From contig CAJUFY010000001.1 in the NCBI GenBank assembly GCA_910586245.1, positions 186,001 through 250,000 of the forward strand: a stretch of 64,000 bases of DNA, written 5' to 3'. Each line of letters starts with the position of its first letter. Position 1 is the first letter of the stretch. This stretch comes from an uncultured Christensenella sp. Lineage in GTDB: Bacteria > Bacillota > Clostridia > Christensenellales > Borkfalkiaceae. The notes beneath the pieces were generated by a model that did no database searches, was not told where the DNA came from, and worked only from the letters and a program-made list of their open reading frames with translations. The position numbers and the translations under genes are program-made. Shown in pieces: positions 24,220-33,545 of this stretch.

Positions 24220-26388
24220 TCAACTTAAATTGCTCGGATTTTCTTCCACGTAAACGAGTACGTTTTTATAGCGTTTTTCGGATACGGCTCCGTAGATTTC
24301 CTTCAAGACCGCGGGCGCGGTGATCCGCATGAGCACCTGATAACGGAACTTGCGCTGTATGCGTTTGACGGGCGCGTGCATGCGGTTGAAAAACAAAAAT
24401 TCTTCGCTGTGCGCACCGTACACCGCTTGCAGATTGCCGTACACCTCTTTGAGGGCTTCCAGCGTTTCCTTTTCGTCCTCGCCCGTTACCATTACGCGCA
24501 CGATCTTTGCAAAGGGCGGGAACATCGTTGCCGCGCGCATGGTAATTTCGTGTTCGTAAAAACCTTCGTAATCGTAATTTTTCGCAAACCGCAGAATGTA
24601 ATTTTCGGGATCGTACGTCTGCAAAACGACTTCGCCCGTTTCCCCCGCGCGCCCGCTCCTGCCCGCCACCTGCGTGACCAGCTGAAACGTGCGCTCCCCG
24701 CTCCTGTAATCGGGGAAATGCAGGCTCATATCCGCGTCCAGAATCCCCACCAGCGTGACGGAGGGGAAATCGTGCCCTTTTGCGACCATCTGCGTGCCGA
24801 CCAGAATATCCGCTTCCTTCCGCGCAAACGCGGAAAGAATTTTATAGTGCCCCTCTTTGCCGCTCGTGGTATCCACGTCCATGCGCAGAACGCGCGCCGA
24901 AGGGTAGAGTTTTTTCAGTTCCCCCACGACCTTCTGCGTGCCCGTACCGACGTAGCCGAGATGCACGCCCCCGCATTCGGGACAGGCGGACAGCATCTTA
25001 TAGCGCGTGCCGCAGTAGTGGCATTTCAAACAATCCTCTTCGCTGTGATAAGTAAGGCTCACGTCGCAGTTTTTGCACTTTGCAACGTACCCGCAGTCGC
25101 GGCAGATCACCGTCTGCGAATATCCCCTTCGGTTTAAAAACAATATCGCCTGATTGCCCGCTTGCAGACAGTGTTCCAGCCGTTCCCTGAGCCGCGCCGA
25201 AAAGGGAGAGGGATTCCCCCGCTTGACTTCCCGCCGCATGTCCACGAGCTGTACTTCGGGCAGGGGGCGGGCGTTGATGCGGTCGGGCAGAGAAAGGAGC
25301 TGAAACTCCCCTTCGCGCGCCCGACGGTACGTTTCCACGGCGGGCGTCGCGCTGCCGAGCACGAGTTTACAGCCGTTGTACTGCGTGCGGAGCAAGGCAA
25401 CGTCGAACGTATTGTAGCGCGGCGAGCTTTCGGAAGAATAACTTCCGTCGTGCTCTTCGTCGATCACGATGATCCCCGCATTTTCCACGGGGGCGAAGAT
25501 CGCCGAACGCGCGCCGATCGCGATGCGCGCGCTCCCCTCCCGCAGACGCCGCCACTCGTCAAACCGCTCTCCCGCCGAAAGTCCGCTGTGCAGAATGGCG
25601 GCAAATCCGCCGAAGCGGGCGCGAAGCTGCGCGAGCATCTGCGGCGTGAGCGAAATTTCGGGTACGAGAAAAATCGCGGTCTTCCCCGCCGCCAGCGCTT
25701 CCGCAATGAGGGTGAGATAAATTTCCGTCTTGCCGCTGCCCGTAACACCGTGCAGCAGCGTGACCGTTTTTTCCGTTTCGCGCACCGCGCGCACCGCTTT
25801 TTCCTGCGCAGGCGTGAGCGTCCGCACAGGCGCGTTCGCCGCCGCGCCCTTGTAGGGATCGCGCAGTACCTGCCGTTTTTCTTCCTTTAAAACGCCCTTC
25901 TTTAACAGCGCTGTCACCGCCGAGCCGAACTTTTCGCGCAGAAGAGAGGCTTCCTCCTCCCCCCGTTCGCGCAGGTACTCTGCGAGCGCAAGCTGCGCTT
26001 TCGCGCGGGGCGGAATCGCAAACTCCTCCGCATTCAGCGAAAGATAACTGCGATACCGTTCCGAAACTTTGCCCGTGCGCATTTCCGCAGGCAGAAAGAG
26101 CCGAAGAGACAGCGCGAGCGGGCAGCGGTAGCGTTCCGCGATTTTTTTTGCAAGCATCAGGCACTCGCGGTTGATCGCGGGATAGTCCTCCGCTTTGCGT
26201 AAAATTTTTTTCAATTTTTCGGCAGGGCAATCGCTCTCCTCTTTCACGCGTACGACAAAACCCGTCGCCGTATATTTCCCGAAGGGAACGGCAACGCGCA
26301 TGCCCGCCTGCACGGGGAAATCGCACGCGTAATCGAATATTCTGTCGACCTCGCTGTGCGCAATGTCTACGATAACTTCACAAATCAT
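24220..26388 (-). CDS. priA: primosomal protein N' (replication restart helicase PriA)
   Basis: The 722-residue superfamily 2 helicase reloads the replisome at collapsed forks. It has an N-terminal DNA 3'-end-binding domain (CEVIVDIAHSEVDRIFDYAC), Walker A VTGSGKTEIYL near residue 214 and a DEEH box (IIVIDEEHDGSY). A cysteine cluster with four CxxC pairs between about residues 426 and 480 binds two zinc ions, and GTQMVAKGHDFP and AGRSGRAGETG lie in the second helicase lobe. It heads the overlapping operon that ends with the dipeptidase. No promoter is evident directly upstream, so read-through from rpoZ is possible. A run of eight A in the coding strand encodes part of AKKIAER. Confidence 0.97.
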   Translation of the reverse strand: MICEVIVDIAHSEVDRIFDYACDFPVQAGMRVAVPFGKYTATGFVVRVKEESDCPAEKLKKILRKAEDYPAINRECLMLAKKIAERYRCPLALSLRLFLPAEMRTGKVSERYRSYLSLNAEEFAIPPRAKAQLALAEYLRERGEEEASLLREKFGSAVTALLKKGVLKEEKRQVLRDPYKGAAANAPVRTLTPAQEKAVRAVRETEKTVTLLHGVTGSGKTEIYLTLIAEALAAGKTAIFLVPEISLTPQMLAQLRARFGGFAAILHSGLSAGERFDEWRRLREGSARIAIGARSAIFAPVENAGIIVIDEEHDGSYSSESSPRYNTFDVALLRTQYNGCKLVLGSATPAVETYRRAREGEFQLLSLPDRINARPLPEVQLVDMRREVKRGNPSPFSARLRERLEHCLQAGNQAILFLNRRGYSQTVICRDCGYVAKCKNCDVSLTYHSEEDCLKCHYCGTRYKMLSACPECGGVHLGYVGTGTQKVVGELKKLYPSARVLRMDVDTTSGKEGHYKILSAFARKEADILVGTQMVAKGHDFPSVTLVGILDADMSLHFPDYRSGERTFQLVTQVAGRSGRAGETGEVVLQTYDPENYILRFAKNYDYEGFYEHEITMRAATMFPPFAKIVRVMVTGEDEKETLEALKEVYGNLQAVYGAHSEEFLFFNRMHAPVKRIQRKFRYQVLMRITAPAVLKEIYGAVSEKRYKNVLVYVEENPSNLS

Positions 26389-26416
26389 GCCGAAAAAATC
26401 TCTTTTTAAGAAAACA

Positions 26417-26433
26417 GCCCCGCTGACGGGGGC
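26417..26433 (-). terminator. weak terminator or attenuator between rpoZ and priA
   Basis: GCCCCG-CTGA-CGGGGGC is followed on the minus strand by TGTTTTCTT. The stem is short and the T run broken, so partial read-through into priA is likely. Confidence 0.5.
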
Positions 26434-26438
26434 GATCT

Positions 26439-26660
26439 TCAGTCTTTCGCGCTCTTGACCTTGCCGTTCATAATTTCCTGGCAGGCAAGCACGATCTCCT
26501 TTTGTTTGCCGGGAAGCTCCTGCGTGCCCGTGGCCTGCATCTGCTCGATAATCTGACGCGTGCGTTTGGAAACGACGACGCAGAGTTCGTAGCGGCTGAC
26601 GGGATCTTCTTCCGTGCCCAGCTTCCTGACGAGGGAATCTACCGAAGGTTCGTTGATCAT
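26439..26660 (-). CDS. rpoZ: DNA-directed RNA polymerase subunit omega
   Basis: The 73-residue omega subunit helps assemble RNA polymerase around beta-prime. PSVDSLVRKLG and SRYELCVVVSKRTRQIIEQ are the conserved helices, with the R-Y-x-L-x-x-x-x-x-x-R pattern intact. It follows gmk after two bases, the classical gmk-rpoZ pair. The coaBC gene that usually comes next is missing; priA follows instead. Confidence 0.93.
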   Translation of the reverse strand: MINEPSVDSLVRKLGTEEDPVSRYELCVVVSKRTRQIIEQMQATGTQELPGKQKEIVLACQEIMNGKVKSAKD

Positions 26661-26662
26661 AT

Positions 26663-27226
26663 TTATACTCCTTTCTGATCGGTTTCTTTTCGAATGATTT
26701 TCTGCAATTCGCGTTTTGCGCGCTGCAAATTTTTGTTCACGACGACGTAGTCGTACTTATCTTTGAGCGAAAGCTCGTACTTGACGCGTTCGAGCCGCCC
26801 CGCGCGCTCCTCTTCCGTTTCCGAACCTCTGCCCGCGAGCCGCTGTTCAAGCGTCTTGAAATCGGGCGGAACGATCATAACGAGCACGGTGTCGGGAGCG
26901 TTCTCTTTCACCTGCAACGCGCCCTTTACGTCGATTTCCAGAATCACGGAACGCGTTTCGAGCTGCGTCTGCACGAACGACTTCGGCGTGCCGTAATAGT
27001 TGCCGAAATGCTCGTCGCATTCGAGGAAATCGCCCGCCTGAATGCGCGAAACGAATTCGTCGCGGGAGAGGAAGAAATATTCTTTCCCGTCCCGTTCGCC
27101 CTTGCGCGGCGCGCGCGTCGTGCAGGAAATTGAAAGCGCAAGCGAAGGATCTTCCTTCATCAATAGTTTTACGAGCGTTCCTTTCCCCACGCCCGAAGGA
27201 CCCGAAATCACGAATAACGCGCCCAT
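26663..27226 (-). CDS. gmk: guanylate kinase
   Basis: The 187-residue enzyme phosphorylates GMP to GDP. The P-loop ISGPSGVGKGTLVKLL is at residues 7-22. SCTTRAPRKGERDGKEYFF forms the GMP-binding region, and EIDVKGALQVKE lies in the core. The length is normal. It sits between yicC and rpoZ with gaps of two bases on each side. Confidence 0.97.
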   Translation of the reverse strand: MGALFVISGPSGVGKGTLVKLLMKEDPSLALSISCTTRAPRKGERDGKEYFFLSRDEFVSRIQAGDFLECDEHFGNYYGTPKSFVQTQLETRSVILEIDVKGALQVKENAPDTVLVMIVPPDFKTLEQRLAGRGSETEEERAGRLERVKYELSLKDKYDYVVVNKNLQRAKRELQKIIRKETDQKGV

Positions 27227-27228
27227 GC

Positions 27229-28101
27229 TTACTCCAGATTCTGAATCTGTTCGCGCACTTTTTCGATCTCGTTCTTCATTTCGAGCGCGAACGCCGTAAT
27301 CGCGGCGTCGTTGGATTTACTGCAAACGGTGTTGCATTCGCGGTTGAATTCCTGTACGAGAAAGTCGAGCTTTCTGCCGACCGTATCGCTCTTACAAACA
27401 TTGTAGTATTCTTCGATATGCGAAGAGAGCCTTGTCAGCTCTTCGTCGATATTGCATTTGTCGGCGAACAGCGCCGCCTCCGTTAAAATGCGGGATTCTT
27501 CCACCTTTCCGCCCAAAAATTCCGTCATGCGTTCGGCGAGCTTTTTGCGGTACTCTTCCGCAACGAGGGGGGCGCGCTCCGCAATTTTATCGCGTAAACC
27601 GGAAATCGTCCGCATCCGTGCGAGCAAATCCGTTTTGAGTCGTTCTCCCTCCGCAAGCCGCATCTGCGCGTGCGCGCGCATGGCGGATTCGAGCGCGCTT
27701 TTCAGCGCCGCTTCCAACGTTTCGTCCGCCCCGCCCTGTTCTTCCGAACGGACGACCTCGGGCAGCCGCATCAGATTCGTCACGGTAAGATCGTTTTCGA
27801 TTGCGGGGAATTTCTCTTTCAGCGCCGCCGCGATTTCCACGTAAGCTTTTGCGTAATTCAAATCGGCGGAAAGCCGTTTTTCCTTCTCGCGCTGGTCCTG
27901 ATAGCTGACGAACACGTCGATATGCCCGCGCGAAAGATGATTTCTGATCACGCTGCGCACGAGTTCTTCCTGCGCCAGAAATACGCGCGGACTCTTGATC
28001 GCGATATCCAAATAACGGTTGTTCACCGACTTCACTTCTACGGTAAGTTCAACGCCGTTTTCGCGGTATTGTCCTTTGCCGTAGCCCGTCATACTGTACA
28101 T
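27229..28101 (-). CDS. YicC/YloC family endoribonuclease
   Basis: The 290-residue protein starts MYSMTGYGKGQY, the family hallmark, with EVKSVNNRYLDIAIKSPR next. It ends with the conserved FLVQEFNRECNTVCSKSNDA and a C-terminal helical motif. YicC-type proteins are cytoplasmic ribonucleases that form hexamers. Linkage to gmk and rpoZ is standard in Firmicutes, although the small remA gene normally between yicC and gmk is absent here. A consensus promoter precedes it. Confidence 0.95.
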   Translation of the reverse strand: MYSMTGYGKGQYRENGVELTVEVKSVNNRYLDIAIKSPRVFLAQEELVRSVIRNHLSRGHIDVFVSYQDQREKEKRLSADLNYAKAYVEIAAALKEKFPAIENDLTVTNLMRLPEVVRSEEQGGADETLEAALKSALESAMRAHAQMRLAEGERLKTDLLARMRTISGLRDKIAERAPLVAEEYRKKLAERMTEFLGGKVEESRILTEAALFADKCNIDEELTRLSSHIEEYYNVCKSDTVGRKLDFLVQEFNRECNTVCSKSNDAAITAFALEMKNEIEKVREQIQNLE

Positions 28102-28143
28102 ACCCGTTCCCCTTTCGTAACGTTCGCCTATTTTAACGAATCA

Positions 28144-28172
28144 ATTATATCACAACGCCGTCCGTTTTTCAA
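28144..28172 (-). promoter_or_regulatory. promoter of yicC-gmk-rpoZ
   Basis: TTGAAA (28172-28167), a 17-base spacer and TATAAT (28149-28144) on the minus strand, about 35 bases upstream of the likely transcript start to ATG. Confidence 0.8.
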
Positions 28173-28191
28173 GCGATTGCATAAAATAGTT

Positions 28192-30135
28192 TCACTTTCT
28201 TCCCAAACGAAGCAAAAATTCCGCTTCGCCGATCACGGGAATCCCCATTTTTTTCGCTTTTTCGAGCTTGCTGCCCGCGCTCTCGCCGGCGACGACCAGC
28301 GTGGTCTTTGCGGTGACAGCGCTCTGCGCCGTACCGCCCTGCGCTTCGACGAGCCGTTGCGCTTCGGGGCGGGACATGGAAGCAAGGCTGCCCGTAAGCA
28401 CCACGTTTTCGCCCGCGAACGAGCCAGCCGTGACCCGCTGTTTCGCATACGGCGCTACGCCCGCCGCCTTGAGCCGCGCAAGCTCCGCAACGTTTTCCGC
28501 GTCGGCGAAATAGCCGACGATCGCATTCGCCGTGACGCCCCCGATATTTTCGAGCGCGACGAGTTCTTCCGCCGTAAGCGCGGCGACAGCTTCGACGCTG
28601 CCGAACGCCGCAAGATCGCGCGCGGCGACCCGTCCGATCCCGCCGATGCCGATGGCGTATAAAAACCGGTCGAGCGGAACGTTTTTGCTTTTTTCGATCC
28701 CTTCGAGCAAGTTGTTGATTCTCTTCTTGCGGAATCCCTCCAACCCTTCGAAGGAAGCTTCCGTGAGCGCGTAAAGATCGGAAAACCGCCTTACGCCGCA
28801 TTTATCGTATAAAAGCGCGAGCGTCGCTTCCGACATTCCCTCCACGTCCGTCGCATTCTTCGAGCAATAGTGCGTGAGCTTTTGCACGATGCGCGGCGGG
28901 CACTGTTCGTTGGAACAGAACAAATTCGCCCCCACCTCTTTAACTTCGCTCCCGCAGGCGGGGCAGACGGCGGGCTTTTGTACGGGCACGCTTCCTTCGG
29001 TGTGCGATACCGCGCCCAGAATTTCGGGAATAACTTCGTTGGAACGGCGCACCAACACGCGGGAACCCACTTTCACGTCCTTACGGGTGAGGTCGCCGAA
29101 GTTATTCAGCGTCGCGCGGCGCACCGTCGCGCCCGCAAGTTCCACGGGTTCGATTTCCGCAAGCGGAGTCAGCTTGCCCGTTCTACCCACCTGCCAGAAC
29201 ACCCGCTCCACGACGGATTCCGCCTCTTCCGCTTCGAACTTATAGGCGATCGCCCAGCGCGGAAATTTATCGGTATGACCTAATTTTTCGCGCACCGATC
29301 CGGAATCCGCTTTGATCACGGCGCCGTCCGTGAGCACGTCGATCTTCTTGCGCTCGATTTCGATTTCGTCGATCGCCGCGCGCACCTCGTCGAAGCCCGC
29401 GCAACGGCGGAAGTACGGATACGTTTTAAATCCCTCCCGCTTTAAAAAATCCATTGCTTCCGTCTGCGAAGCGACGGGATTTTCGCTCATGTAATTGACG
29501 TCGTAAAACAAAATTTCCACGTTGCGGCTTGCGGTCACTTTGGGGTCGAGATTGCGTACCGCCCCAGCCGCCGCGTTGCGCGCGTTTTTCAGCTGTTCTT
29601 CCGGATGCGCGCGGTTGAACGCTTCGAGCACGGAAAGGCGCATTACCGCCTCGCCGCGCACTTCCAGCGTGCCCTTGTAGGCGATCGTCAGCGGGAACGT
29701 TTTTACCGTGAGCGCCTGTGCCGTCACGTCCTCCCCTTCCGTACCGTTGCCGCGCGTTGCGGCGCGCACGAACGCGCCGTTTTCGTAGGTAAGGCAAACG
29801 GTCAGTCCGTCGAACTTATATTCGACGGTAAATTCCGCTTCGGGTTCGATCTTCTGCACGCGCGTAAAAAAGGCGGCGAGTTCGTCCTCCGTAACCGCCT
29901 TATCCAAGCTGTACAGCCGTTCGAGGTGCGTATGGCGTTCGAATCCTTTTACCGGTTCCCCGCCCACGCGCCGCGTGGGCGATTCGGGCAAAACGATTCC
30001 GCTCTCCCTTTCCAGTTCCCGCAATTCGTCGTACAGCTTATCGTACTCTCGGTCCGATACGCTGGGCCGATCGAGCACGTAATACTCGTACGCCCACTTA
30101 TTTAATATTTCACACAGTTCCCGCATTCTGTCCAT
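28192..30135 (-). CDS. ligA: NAD-dependent DNA ligase LigA
   Basis: The 647-residue ligase seals nicks using NAD. The start at 30135 (MDRMRELCEILNKWAYEYYV) is chosen because AGGA lies about seven bases upstream; the ATG at 30144 is too close to that site. Domain Ia (the NAD-binding Y-YYVLDRPSVSDREYD) comes first. The adenylation motif EYKFDGL has its Lys near residue 105, and an OB fold follows. A four-Cys zinc finger lies at about residues 388-410 (CPACGSE and CSNEQC), then helix-hairpin-helix repeats and a C-terminal BRCT domain starting at GSFAGENVVLTG. It is downstream of pcrA by 52 bases, the frequent pcrA-ligA pair. Confidence 0.96.
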   Translation of the reverse strand: MDRMRELCEILNKWAYEYYVLDRPSVSDREYDKLYDELRELERESGIVLPESPTRRVGGEPVKGFERHTHLERLYSLDKAVTEDELAAFFTRVQKIEPEAEFTVEYKFDGLTVCLTYENGAFVRAATRGNGTEGEDVTAQALTVKTFPLTIAYKGTLEVRGEAVMRLSVLEAFNRAHPEEQLKNARNAAAGAVRNLDPKVTASRNVEILFYDVNYMSENPVASQTEAMDFLKREGFKTYPYFRRCAGFDEVRAAIDEIEIERKKIDVLTDGAVIKADSGSVREKLGHTDKFPRWAIAYKFEAEEAESVVERVFWQVGRTGKLTPLAEIEPVELAGATVRRATLNNFGDLTRKDVKVGSRVLVRRSNEVIPEILGAVSHTEGSVPVQKPAVCPACGSEVKEVGANLFCSNEQCPPRIVQKLTHYCSKNATDVEGMSEATLALLYDKCGVRRFSDLYALTEASFEGLEGFRKKRINNLLEGIEKSKNVPLDRFLYAIGIGGIGRVAARDLAAFGSVEAVAALTAEELVALENIGGVTANAIVGYFADAENVAELARLKAAGVAPYAKQRVTAGSFAGENVVLTGSLASMSRPEAQRLVEAQGGTAQSAVTAKTTLVVAGESAGSKLEKAKKMGIPVIGEAEFLLRLGRK

Positions 30136-30187
30136 CGTTTTCATTCCTGCCGATTTCATTTTGAACAAAGCCGAAAAAACGCAAACG

Positions 30188-32467
30188 TCATCCGATAATT
30201 TCAAGGGGCGCGAGCGCCGCGGCAAGGTCTTTATTGCTCGCCGTTTCGAAACGCACCGTAATAATAAGATTCCCTTCTCCGCCGCGCAGCGCGGTAATTT
30301 CGCCAACGCCGAATCGCGTATGCTTCACCTTCACGCCCACGGCGAACTTCGACGTATCCTTGCGCTCCGCAGGTTTTTCGATCACGCTTGAAAGGCGCGA
30401 CGCGGGTTTGCCCGAACCGTACGTGCGGTAGCCTTCGTCGCGCACCGTCTGCGAATAGCTCCCGACCCGTTTGACCGCGGAATTTCCGCCGTAACCGCGG
30501 CCGCTTCCGTAGCCGTAACTTCCGCTCACGAAATCCCCCGAATAACGGGGATACGTGCGCGCCGCGGGCAGATCGAGTTGATCCTTCAATTCCTCGACGA
30601 ACTGCGACCGCATGGTCGGTTCGCGCTTGCCGTAGAGATAGCGGCTCTTCGAACGGGTGAGCCAGAGCAATTCGCGCGCCCGCGTGATCGCCACGTACAT
30701 CAGCCGCCGCTCCTCTTCCAGATCCTTGGGATTGTCGATCGCGCGGGAGATCGGCATGACGCTCTCTTCGAGCCCGACGACGAATACCCCGCGGAATTCG
30801 AGCCCCTTGACCGCGTGAATGGTGGCGAGCGTGATATAATCCCCGTCGTCCATTTCGTCGGTATCCGAATAGAGCGTGATCTGTTGCAGATAGTCGGAAA
30901 GCGACGCATCGGGATTGAGCCGCACGAAATCGTCGATCGAGTTGCGGAATTCGTCGAGGTTGGCGCGCTTGGTCAGGCTTTCGTCCGTCAGATCGGCATA
31001 CTGTTCGTACATGCCAGAACTTTCCAGAATATGCGCCGTCAGCAAGTCCACGCGTTCGTCCTGCGCGCGCAAGACCAGTTCTTTGATATAATTCCCGAAC
31101 CCGCGCAATTTTTCCTTTGCGCCGCCGTTCAGCTCCAACAAATCGCAATCGAGCAACGCGTAGTACAGCGGGATATCCTCCGCCGCGGCATACGCGAGCA
31201 ACGTCTGCACCGTCTTTTCGCCGATGCCGCGGCGGGGAACGTTGATCACGCGCAACACCGCTTCGTCGTCGTTCGGATTCGCCGCAATCCGAAGATACGC
31301 GAGCATATCCTTGATTTCTTTCCGTTCGTAGAATTTAAATCCGCCGAACACTTTATAGGGAATGCCGTATTTGGTAAATTCCTGTTCGTAGGCACGCGTC
31401 AGCGCGTTCACGCGCATGAGCACCGCAAAATCGGAAAGGCGGTATCCGCGCCCCTTCATTTCGGCAATCATGCGCGCGCAGTACAGCGCTTCCCCCGTTT
31501 CCTCTTCCGCTTCGTAATAAACGGGCTTGGCGCCCTCTTCGTTCTCCGTCCAAAGTTCCTTGCCCTTTCGGAACGCGTTGTGCGCAATGGAAGCGTTGGC
31601 AAGCGACAGAATTGCCTTCGTCGAACGGTAGTTACGCTGTAATTTATAAATTTTCGCTTTGGGGAAACTGCGCTCGAAGTGCAGAATGTTTTCGATCACC
31701 GCGCCGCGCCAGCCGTAAATGGACTGATCGTCGTCGCCCACGACGAAGAGATTCCCGTGTACGGAAGCGAGCATCTTCACGATGTCGAACTGTACGCCGT
31801 TGGTATCCTGAAACTCGTCTACGTGAATGTAGCGGAACTTCCCCGCGAGGTATTCGCGGGCTTCCCTGTCGGTTGCGAGCAGTTCTTTCGCCTCGGTCAG
31901 CAGGTCGTCGAAATCAAGCGCGTTGTTCTTTTTCAGGTGCGCCGTATACGCCGCGAAAACGTTCATTGCCGTTTCCAGATTGCGATCGCGCGGGAAGCGC
32001 GCGGCGTACTCTTTGGGGGAAATTCCGAGCATTTTGATTTCGGAAATATGGTATTTGACCGATTTCAAAAGCCCGTCGTTATCTTCGAGATTGCACTCCT
32101 TAAACGCCTGCTTGATGACTGCGGAACGCTCCTGTTCGGAATAAATGGAAAAGTTTTCGGTGAGCCCCCGACGGTCGGCAAACGTTCTCAGAATGCGCAC
32201 GCACATCGAGTGAATGGTGCAAACCCACATTCGCCCGACGTCGGTGATCGCGTCGAGCCGCTCCTTCATTTCCTTTGCCGCCTTGTTTGTAAAAGTAATG
32301 GCAAGCACGTTTTCGGCGGGCACGCCGAGATCGGCGATCAAATGAGAAATACGGGCGGTAAGGACGCGGGTCTTCCCGCTCCCCGCGCCCGCGAGTACGA
32401 GTACCGCGCCCTCGGTATCGAGCACGGGTTTCAATTGTTCTTCGTTGAGTTCCGAAAGAATAGACAT
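30188..32467 (-). CDS. pcrA: ATP-dependent DNA helicase PcrA/UvrD
   Basis: The 759-residue superfamily 1A helicase acts in nucleotide excision repair, rolling-circle replication and removal of RecA. The family N terminus MSILSELNEEQLKPVLDTEG is followed by Walker A GAGSGKTRVL near residue 28, DEFQDTN near residue 216, VVGDDDQSIYGWRGA, and VEGLEF-type VKGLEFRGVFVVG. The tail contains a Gly/Tyr/Ser-rich linker (YSGDFVSGSYGYGSGRG) before a Tudor-like C-terminal domain (GVKVKHTRFGVGEI). The ATG is only eight bases from a perfect -10 box, with no Shine-Dalgarno sequence and an in-frame stop just upstream, so the transcript looks leaderless. Confidence 0.96.
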   Translation of the reverse strand: MSILSELNEEQLKPVLDTEGAVLVLAGAGSGKTRVLTARISHLIADLGVPAENVLAITFTNKAAKEMKERLDAITDVGRMWVCTIHSMCVRILRTFADRRGLTENFSIYSEQERSAVIKQAFKECNLEDNDGLLKSVKYHISEIKMLGISPKEYAARFPRDRNLETAMNVFAAYTAHLKKNNALDFDDLLTEAKELLATDREAREYLAGKFRYIHVDEFQDTNGVQFDIVKMLASVHGNLFVVGDDDQSIYGWRGAVIENILHFERSFPKAKIYKLQRNYRSTKAILSLANASIAHNAFRKGKELWTENEEGAKPVYYEAEEETGEALYCARMIAEMKGRGYRLSDFAVLMRVNALTRAYEQEFTKYGIPYKVFGGFKFYERKEIKDMLAYLRIAANPNDDEAVLRVINVPRRGIGEKTVQTLLAYAAAEDIPLYYALLDCDLLELNGGAKEKLRGFGNYIKELVLRAQDERVDLLTAHILESSGMYEQYADLTDESLTKRANLDEFRNSIDDFVRLNPDASLSDYLQQITLYSDTDEMDDGDYITLATIHAVKGLEFRGVFVVGLEESVMPISRAIDNPKDLEEERRLMYVAITRARELLWLTRSKSRYLYGKREPTMRSQFVEELKDQLDLPAARTYPRYSGDFVSGSYGYGSGRGYGGNSAVKRVGSYSQTVRDEGYRTYGSGKPASRLSSVIEKPAERKDTSKFAVGVKVKHTRFGVGEITALRGGEGNLIITVRFETASNKDLAAALAPLEIIG

Positions 32468-32475
32468 AGATTTAT

Positions 32476-32504
32476 ATTATAACACAAACGCACGTGAAGT
32501 TCAA
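32476..32504 (-). promoter_or_regulatory. promoter of pcrA-ligA, apparently leaderless
   Basis: TTGAAC (32504-32499), a 17-base spacer and TATAAT (32481-32476). Only eight bases separate the -10 box from the pcrA ATG at 32467, so transcription should start at or within about two bases of the start codon. Confidence 0.75.
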
Positions 32505-32518
32505 CCGATTCAATCTTT

Positions 32519-33469
32519 TTAAAGTAAATCGTTTTCGTGCGCTTCATCGCCGCGATAATACGCGGTTACCTTTAATTTTTGATTCTCTCCTTTGAATTCT
32601 CTGGCGTATTGCAAAAGAGCTTCGTCTGAAAGACCATGTTCGAAGAGAGAAATAATTTGTTCTCCGATTTTAGTCATAGGATATACTTCTATGACAGCGC
32701 GTTCCAACTGCTTACCGCAATTCCTGGCAAAAATCTCGATACTTTTATTCCCGAAAATTGCATACGATTTTCCGTTCGGCGCAATATCGAAATATCTGTT
32801 TACGGTGCCTATTGCGGAAATCAAACCGCACTCGTCCAACCGTAAAATATCGGCATATTCAATATTCAAAGTCTTAAAAATAAATGAGTCGTTTGGAATG
32901 AAATAGTCGCCGTCGGAACAAACCACCGCCTGACACACGTATTCGAATAAGCTCGCTTCATCCTGCGACAAATTTTTAAGCGTTTCCAGCGTCCGCAAAG
33001 AAAAGGATTTGGGTTCTTTCACTTCCCCCGCCAGAATTTTCGCCCATAATTCCTGCATCGCTTCGTTGGAAATATCTTCCACGGAATTAAAAAATCTGAT
33101 CATCCAATCCCGATCGACAGGTTCGTCAGAACAAACCGTTTCGTGCGATAATATTTCATAAGCCTTATCCGTGACTTGCTCGATATTTTGCTGTTTTAAC
33201 AATTCCTGATAGGCAAGTCGGCTCTGCGCACGCTGTACGAAAAGATCGACTTCCGTACTTGCGGTAATTTCCCCCGCACGGTACTGAATCGGAATGTCGG
33301 CATTTTCGCGCAGCGCCTTGGCTTCCGCTTGGATTTCGTAAGCGCGCGCATCCGCCGTTCTCCGGATATGTACAGGCTCGTAAAGTTTTCCGATTGCGCC
33401 CGAAACAGCATCGATTAGCTTTGTGACGGGCGATACGACCGCCTTGATAATTTCCACCGCATTGCTCAT
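32519..33469 (-). CDS. DUF2806 domain protein, accessory gene
   Basis: The 316-residue protein has an N-terminal helix VSPVTKLIDAVSGAIGKLYE, a helical charged region (residues about 30-100) and a core typical of DUF2806. The core motifs are DRDWMIRFFNSVEDISNEAM (residues about 119-138), LWAKILAGEVKEP and FSLRTLETLKNLS. No catalytic residues are recognisable. The gene has its own GGGGG ribosome-binding site, lies alone between pcrA and parC, and is visibly richer in A/T than its housekeeping neighbours, so it may have been acquired horizontally. DUF2806 is uncharacterised. An anti-phage role is conceivable from its accessory character, but nothing here shows it. Confidence 0.75.
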   Translation of the reverse strand: MSNAVEIIKAVVSPVTKLIDAVSGAIGKLYEPVHIRRTADARAYEIQAEAKALRENADIPIQYRAGEITASTEVDLFVQRAQSRLAYQELLKQQNIEQVTDKAYEILSHETVCSDEPVDRDWMIRFFNSVEDISNEAMQELWAKILAGEVKEPKSFSLRTLETLKNLSQDEASLFEYVCQAVVCSDGDYFIPNDSFIFKTLNIEYADILRLDECGLISAIGTVNRYFDIAPNGKSYAIFGNKSIEIFARNCGKQLERAVIEVYPMTKIGEQIISLFEHGLSDEALLQYAREFKGENQKLKVTAYYRGDEAHENDLL

Positions 33470-33498
33470 AGAATGCCCCCTTTTTCTTGTACGATATA

Positions 33499-33537
33499 CG
33501 ACGACAGACGCGCCTTAAAAAAGCGTGTCTGCCGTCG
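33499..33537 (-). terminator. hairpin downstream of parC
   Basis: A 14-bp stem (CGACGACAGACGCG against CGTGTCTGCCGTCG, with two wobble pairs) has an A-rich loop. No clear T run follows on the minus strand, so it may be a processing or weak termination site. It lies nine bases past the parC stop. Confidence 0.45.
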
Positions 33538-33545
33538 GTGATCAT

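Noticed and set aside
26141..26148. Run of eight T (A in coding direction) in priA
   Set aside because: Runs of this length are common at Lys codons, the frame is intact on both sides, and priA is not a plausible switch target.
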